64,000 nucleotides of DNA from Pseudokineococcus marinus (GTDB taxonomy: Bacteria > Actinomycetota > Actinomycetes > Actinomycetales > Quadrisphaeraceae). Location: assembly GCF_037482405.1 (NCBI RefSeq), contig NZ_JBBHZZ010000011.1, positions 1 through 64,000 on the forward strand, in the 5' to 3' direction. A program made the translations under genes and the position numbers. Below, piece after piece: positions 60,439-64,000 of the stretch (the stretch's first letter is position 1; every line of letters begins with the position of its first letter). Under the pieces are notes generated by a model, which worked only from the letters and a program-made list of their open reading frames with translations, did no database searches and was not told where the DNA came from.

Positions 60439-61536
60439 GTGACGGTCGGCCCCGGCCCCGGCCCCGGCCCGGACACGCGCCGCGAGGTCGTCGCCGTCGT
60501 CGGCGCGGCCCACCCGCTGGCCGCCGCGCTCGTCCGCCGTCTGGCCGCGGGGGAGGCGGCAGGCGGCGAGGGCGGACGCGCGCAGCCGCCGCTCGTCCTG
60601 GCCCTGGACCCGCGCACGCCCGCCGAGGACCTCGGCGCTGCGCGGCGGGTGCGGGTCGACCTGCGCGGCCCGTCGCTGGCCCGCGTCCTCGCGGCCGAGG
60701 GCGTGCGGGTCGTCGTCGACGGCACCCTCCTGCCCGGTGGCCCCCTCGTCGGGGCCCGGCCGGGGCGGGACGCCGGGCCGCCGGCGTCGCTCGACGTCGC
60801 CTCCGCCGTGCAGCGCTGCCCGTCCGTCCGGCGGCTCGTGCTGGCGAGCTCGACGGGGGTCTACGGCGCGAGCCCGCGGGCTCCGTCGGTCCGCACCGAG
60901 GGCTCGGAGCTGGCGACGCCCGCCGGCGGGGCGGAGCGGGCCGCCGCCGAGGCCGAGGCGGCCGTGCGGGCGCTCGCGCGCCGTCGCGAGGACGTCGCCA
61001 CCCTCGTCCTGCGGCTCGCCGAGGTCGTCGGCCCCGGGCTGCGCACGCCCCTCGGCGACTGGCTCGAGCTGCCCGCCGTGCCCTGCCTGTGGGGCCACGA
61101 CCCCCGGCTGCAGGTGCTGCACGCCGACGACGCCGTCGCCGCGCTGCTGCTCGCCGCCCGGGGCCGCGCCGAGGGGGTCGTCAACGTGGCGGGCGACGGG
61201 GTGCTCGCCCTCTCGCAGGCGGCGGCCCTGTGCGGGCGCCCGCTGCTGCCCGTGCCGGCGGCCGCCCTCGGGGCCAGCGCCCGGGCGCTCGTCGGCCGTG
61301 CCGTCGCGGCGCCGTGGGGCGACGCCGACCGCGTCCTGCGCTCCGGCCGCGTGGTCGACCTGCGCCGCATGCGCGAGGAGCTCGGCCTCGAGCCGCGGTG
61401 GTCGAGCCGGGCCGCCGTCGAGGACCTGGCGCGCGGCCGCGGCCTCGTCGGTCCGCTCTCGCCCGACGTGCGCCGCGCCGTCGCGGGGACGGCGGCCGGG
61501 GCGTGGCAGCGGCTGCGGGGCCTCGTGGCGCCGTGA
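60439..61536 (+). CDS. NAD-dependent epimerase/dehydratase-like protein
   Basis: 365 residues. Begins with a GPGPGPGP hexanucleotide-repeat stretch, then REVVAVVGAAHPLAAALVRRL (weak dinucleotide motif) and VLASSTGVYGASPR, the SDR catalytic Ser region. The expected Tyr-x3-Lys is not visible; PAGGAERAAAEAEAAVRAL lies where it should be. It matches Rv0501 in position. NAD-binding role without the classic chemistry, or a degenerate member, is possible. GTG start. Confidence 0.75.
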   Translation: MTVGPGPGPGPDTRREVVAVVGAAHPLAAALVRRLAAGEAAGGEGGRAQPPLVLALDPRTPAEDLGAARRVRVDLRGPSLARVLAAEGVRVVVDGTLLPGGPLVGARPGRDAGPPASLDVASAVQRCPSVRRLVLASSTGVYGASPRAPSVRTEGSELATPAGGAERAAAEAEAAVRALARRREDVATLVLRLAEVVGPGLRTPLGDWLELPAVPCLWGHDPRLQVLHADDAVAALLLAARGRAEGVVNVAGDGVLALSQAAALCGRPLLPVPAAALGASARALVGRAVAAPWGDADRVLRSGRVVDLRRMREELGLEPRWSSRAAVEDLARGRGLVGPLSPDVRRAVAGTAAGAWQRLRGLVAP

Positions 61537-61672
61537 GCGCCGCTGGTGAGCAGCGGGCCTCCCGGCGCACCGCGACCGGCGGCACACTGGACCGGGCGGG
61601 CGACCGCGTGACCGGTCCGGCGGGGAGCGGGTCGGGCGGACGGCAGGACGGGCGAGCGGTGCGGAGGCGGAC

Positions 61673-62797
61673 GTGAGCGGCGGGGGAGCGGCGCGGGAGG
61701 TCGGCGTCGTCGTGCCGCTGCGCCGGCCCGCCCGCGCGGCCGGGCCCGGGCGGGGCGGAGCAGGGCGGGGCGGAGCAGGGCGGGGCGGAGCAGGGCAGGG
61801 CGGCAAGGGGCGGGACGGCCGCGACGAGCGGGCCGGTGCCCCGTCGGGCGAGGACCGCGCCGACCCGGCGTCGCCCGCTCGGGACGCCGCCCTCGCCGCC
61901 GCCCGGGCGGCGGCGCGAGCCGCCCGGGACACCGCTCGCGCGGCACGCGGCCCTGCGGCCGACCTCGGCCGGCGGGCCCGCCGCGCCACCGACGTCCTCG
62001 CGCGCCGCGTCACCGGGGACTACGAGGTCGACGAGCTCGGCTTCGACCGCGAGCTCACCGAGGCCGTCCTCCTCGACCTCCTCCGCCCGCTGCACCGGCG
62101 GTGGTTCCGGGTGGAGCTGCGCGGTGCGGAGCACCTGCCGCGGCGCGGCGGCGCCCTCCTCGTGGCCAACCACTCGGGGACGGTGGGCATCGACGCCCTC
62201 ATGACGATGGTCGCCGTCCACGACGACGCCCCGGGCGGGCGCCACCTGCGCGTCCTCGCCGCCGACCTCGTGCTGGCCGCCCCCGTGCTCGGCGACCTGG
62301 CGCGCCGCGCCGGCATCACGCTGGCCTCGCCCGACGACGCCGAGCGGCTCCTGCGGGCCGGCGAGCTCGTCGGGGTGTGGCCCGAGGGCTACAAGGGCGT
62401 CGGCAAGCACTTCCGCGACCGCTACCGCCTGCAGCGCTTCGGCCGCGGGGGCTTCGTGGCCTCGGCGCTGCGCGCCGGCGTGCCGATCGTGCCGTGCGCC
62501 ATCGTGGGCGCCGAGGAGGTCTACCCGAAGATCGGCGACCTGGCCCCGCTCGCCCGCCTCCTCGGCCTGCCCTACGTGCCGGTGACGCCCTTCTTCCCCC
62601 TGCTCGGCCCCCTGGGGCTCGTGCCGCTGCCGAGCCGCTGGGTCGTCGAGCTCGGCGAGCCCGTGCGGACCGACCTCGCCCCGCCCGCCACCGCCGACGA
62701 CCCCGCCGCCGTCCTCGACCTCGCCGACCAGGTCCGCGAGACCATCCAGGCGAGCCTCCACGAGCTCCTCCTGCACCGGCGGTCGGTGTGGCGGTGA
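61673..62797 (+). CDS. 1-acyl-sn-glycerol-3-phosphate acyltransferase-like enzyme
   Basis: 374 residues. Catalytic-type ANHSGTVGIDALM and the substrate loop VWPEGYKGVGKHF mark a PlsC-type acyltransferase, as in Rv0502. The first 100 residues are Ala/Arg/Gly-rich and contain a 15-base tandem repeat; family members usually start near LDLLRPLHRRWFRVELRG, so the N-terminal tail is an addition or part of it is not translated. Likely acts in phospholipid or glycolipid synthesis at the membrane. Confidence 0.85.
   Translation: MSGGGAAREVGVVVPLRRPARAAGPGRGGAGRGGAGRGGAGQGGKGRDGRDERAGAPSGEDRADPASPARDAALAAARAAARAARDTARAARGPAADLGRRARRATDVLARRVTGDYEVDELGFDRELTEAVLLDLLRPLHRRWFRVELRGAEHLPRRGGALLVANHSGTVGIDALMTMVAVHDDAPGGRHLRVLAADLVLAAPVLGDLARRAGITLASPDDAERLLRAGELVGVWPEGYKGVGKHFRDRYRLQRFGRGGFVASALRAGVPIVPCAIVGAEEVYPKIGDLAPLARLLGLPYVPVTPFFPLLGPLGLVPLPSRWVVELGEPVRTDLAPPATADDPAAVLDLADQVRETIQASLHELLLHRRSVWR
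61751..61795 (+). repeat. Three 15-bp perfect tandem repeats
   Basis: CGGGGCGGAGCAGGG repeated exactly at 61751, 61766 and 61781, with a decayed fourth copy. In frame it encodes repeated GRGGA-type pentapeptides in the acyltransferase N-terminal tail. Confidence 0.9.
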
Positions 62798-63177
62798 GCC
62801 GGCGCGCGTCGCGGGGGAGGGCGCGAGGGCTCCTGCGCGCCCTCGGCGGGCGCGGCGGGCGCGAGGAGACGCCGACCGGCCCCGCTGCGCCCGGCCCCGG
62901 CGACGAGCGGGTCGTCCTCTACGGACGGGCCGGCTGCCACCTGTGCGCGGACGCCCGCGCCGTCGTCACGGCCGTCGCCGGCCGCGTCGGCGCCGGCGTC
63001 CGGGAGGTCGACGTCGACGCGCCCGACCCGGCCGACGAGCCCGGCGGGCGCCCCGGCGCCCTCGCCGAGCGCTACGGCGAGCTCGTCCCGGTCGTCGTCG
63101 TCGACGGCGTCCAGCACGCCGTCTACCACGTGGACCCGGGCCGCCTCGAGGCGGCCCTGCGCCGACCGCCCGCCTGA
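62794..63177 (+). CDS. Glutaredoxin-like protein
   Basis: 127 residues. ERVVLYGRAGCHLCADARAVVTAVAG carries a CxxC thiol site (CHLC), followed by VREVDVDAPDP and LVPVVVVDGVQHAVYHVDPGRLEAAL, the glutaredoxin/DUF836 thioredoxin fold with its cis-Pro in VPVV. Start GTG overlaps the acyltransferase stop by four bases. Next to rex, consistent with a redox theme. Confidence 0.82.
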   Translation: MSRRASRGRARGLLRALGGRGGREETPTGPAAPGPGDERVVLYGRAGCHLCADARAVVTAVAGRVGAGVREVDVDAPDPADEPGGRPGALAERYGELVPVVVVDGVQHAVYHVDPGRLEAALRRPPA

Positions 63178-63213
63178 GGGCCCGCGCCGGCCGCGGGAGC
63201 GGGCCGCTCGACT

Positions 63214-63242
63214 TTGTGCGTCCCTTCACAAGCGCCTACGCT
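63214..63242 (+). promoter_or_regulatory. Rex operator overlapping the rex promoter
   Basis: TTGTGCGTCCCTTCACAA (63214-63231) matches the Rex operator consensus TTGTGAANNNNTTCACAA at 16 of its 18 positions counting the spacer as free. It overlaps a minus-35 (TTGTGC, 63214-63219) which, after 17 bases, is followed by TACGCT (63237-63242) as minus-10. Binding of Rex at low NADH would block its own promoter, a known actinobacterial autoregulation. Confidence 0.85.
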
Positions 63243-63316
63243 GGGCTCTGTCCGCAGCGCCCTGGCCCCCGCGCGCGCACCCACCGCCGTCGCACGCGAA
63301 GGAGCCGGCTGACGCC

Positions 63317-64000
63317 GTGAGCACCTCCCGACACGACACCGGGCGCCCCCCGGGCCGCGCGCCCGAGCGCGCCGCGGGCCCCGCGCGCCCCGTGGGCGAC
63401 CCGCTGGTGGCGACCGGGCCGGCCGGTGACCCGGGCCCCGCGGCCGAGCGGCTCATCTCCGAGCGCGGCATCCCCGAGGCGACCGTCGGCCGTCTGCCCG
63501 TCTACCTCCGGGCCCTCACGGCCCTCGTCGAGCGCGGCGTCCCCACCGTCTCCTCCGAGGAGCTCGCGGCCGCGGCGGGCGTCGGGTCGGCGAAGCTCCG
63601 CAAGGACCTCAGCCACCTGGGCTCCTACGGCGTCCGCGGGGTCGGCTACGAGGTCAGCCCCCTCGTGGCGCACATCTCGCGCGAGCTCGGCCTGACCCAG
63701 GCGTGGCGCGTCGTCATCGTGGGCCTCGGCAACCTCGGGCGGGCGCTCGCCAGCTACGGCGGCTTCGCCGAGCGCGGCATGGGCGTGGCGGCCCTCTTCG
63801 ACGCCGACCCCGCCGTCGTCGGCCGCGAGGTGGCGGGCCTCGTGGTCCGCCCGATGTCCGAGCTCGCCGCCGTGGTGCGGGCCGAGGGGGTCGTCATCGG
63901 CGTCCTCGCCACCCCGGCGGCCGCCGCCCAGGGCGCCTGCGACGAGCTCGTCGCCGCCGGCGTGACCGGGGTCCTGACGTTCGCGCCGGCCGTGCTGTCG
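63317..64000 (+). CDS. rex: Redox-sensing repressor Rex (3' end outside window)
   Basis: At least 228 residues before the right edge. After a disordered tail of about 45 residues comes the winged helix (RLPVYLRALTALVERGVPTVSSEELAAAAGVGSAKLRKDLSHLGSYGVRGVGYEV) and then the NADH-binding Rossmann domain (VVIVGLGNLGRALASYGGF, Gly136-Leu-Gly138, Gly141). It senses the NADH/NAD ratio and represses respiratory genes when NADH is low. The GTG at 63317 is the likely start; the Rex operator 86 bases upstream supports autoregulation. Confidence 0.93.
   Translation, partial: MSTSRHDTGRPPGRAPERAAGPARPVGDPLVATGPAGDPGPAAERLISERGIPEATVGRLPVYLRALTALVERGVPTVSSEELAAAAGVGSAKLRKDLSHLGSYGVRGVGYEVSPLVAHISRELGLTQAWRVVIVGLGNLGRALASYGGFAERGMGVAALFDADPAVVGREVAGLVVRPMSELAAVVRAEGVVIGVLATPAAAAQGACDELVAAGVTGVLTFAPAVLS

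Overview
This window is a very GC-rich (clearly above 70% by eye), densely coded stretch of chromosome from an actinobacterium. Lsr2, DisA, ClpC, the tiny ribosomal protein bS22 and a BldC/excisionase-like regulator next to it all point to Actinomycetia. The two conserved blocks below match the order I remember from Mycobacterium (panC-lysS-lsr2-clpC, and ppx-TIM-proC-excisionase-bS22-epimerase-acyltransferase). A Kineococcus-like or related lineage is plausible, but I cannot fix the genus. No tRNA, rRNA, CRISPR, IS element or prophage is visible.

Layout. 0-6.6 kb: MFS transporter (cut by the left edge), RsbW-like kinase, small KOW/CarD-like protein, ferredoxin-NADP reductase followed by a frameshifted NAD-binding gene, lipase-like hydrolase, ATP-grasp protein. 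6.7-12.9 kb: DHH phosphoesterase, GH13 alpha-glucosidase, a beheaded GH36 alpha-galactosidase, DinB-like protein, TRIC-type channel, lipoprotein. 12.9-20.2 kb: thiolase, HAD hydrolase, beta-carbonic anhydrase, MaoC hydratase, GAF-GAF-SpoIIE phosphatase, VOC protein, methyltransferase, 3-hydroxyisobutyrate dehydrogenase-like enzyme. 20.2-25 kb: CDF metal exporter and a complete glycine-betaine/choline-type ABC importer. 25-29.4 kb: DUF1684 protein, an operon of two bacterial PH-domain membrane proteins plus an SRPBCC protein, methyltransferase. 29.4-39.4 kb: conserved block DUF2520-panC-lysS-small membrane protein-lsr2, then siderophore-reductase-like gene, aldose epimerase, PRC-barrel protein and clpC. 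39.5-42 kb: divergent DUF305 / LVIVD-repeat pair. 42-47.7 kb: DUF2218, GNAT, mutY, disA, radA, methyltransferase (DNA repair and c-di-AMP). 47.7-50.5 kb: ppx, TIM-barrel protein, proC. 50.5-53.9 kb: an island of less GC-rich, small, poorly conserved genes. 53.9-64 kb: a triple fusion PAP2-PAP2-P-loop protein, a potassium-uptake operon (trkH-trkA-gyrA-like tail), acuC, then BldC-like regulator, bS22, epimerase, acyltransferase, glutaredoxin and rex (cut by the right edge).

Themes. Osmotic and ionic homeostasis recur: Opu-type importer, TrkH/TrkA potassium uptake, DisA (c-di-AMP, a known regulator of potassium and osmolyte transport) and a TRIC-like channel. Stress and redox control are represented by ClpC, Lsr2, Rex with a clear Rex operator, RadA and MutY. 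Many genes carry a TAnnnT hexamer exactly 6-8 bases before an ATG/GTG and no Shine-Dalgarno sequence. This is a strong leaderless-mRNA signature, and I used it to choose starts. I found no obvious defence or secondary-metabolite system. The most unusual items are the PAP2-PAP2-kinase-like fusion, the stand-alone GyrA-tail-like protein translationally coupled to TrkA, and the GH36 gene that stops exactly where its catalytic barrel should begin.
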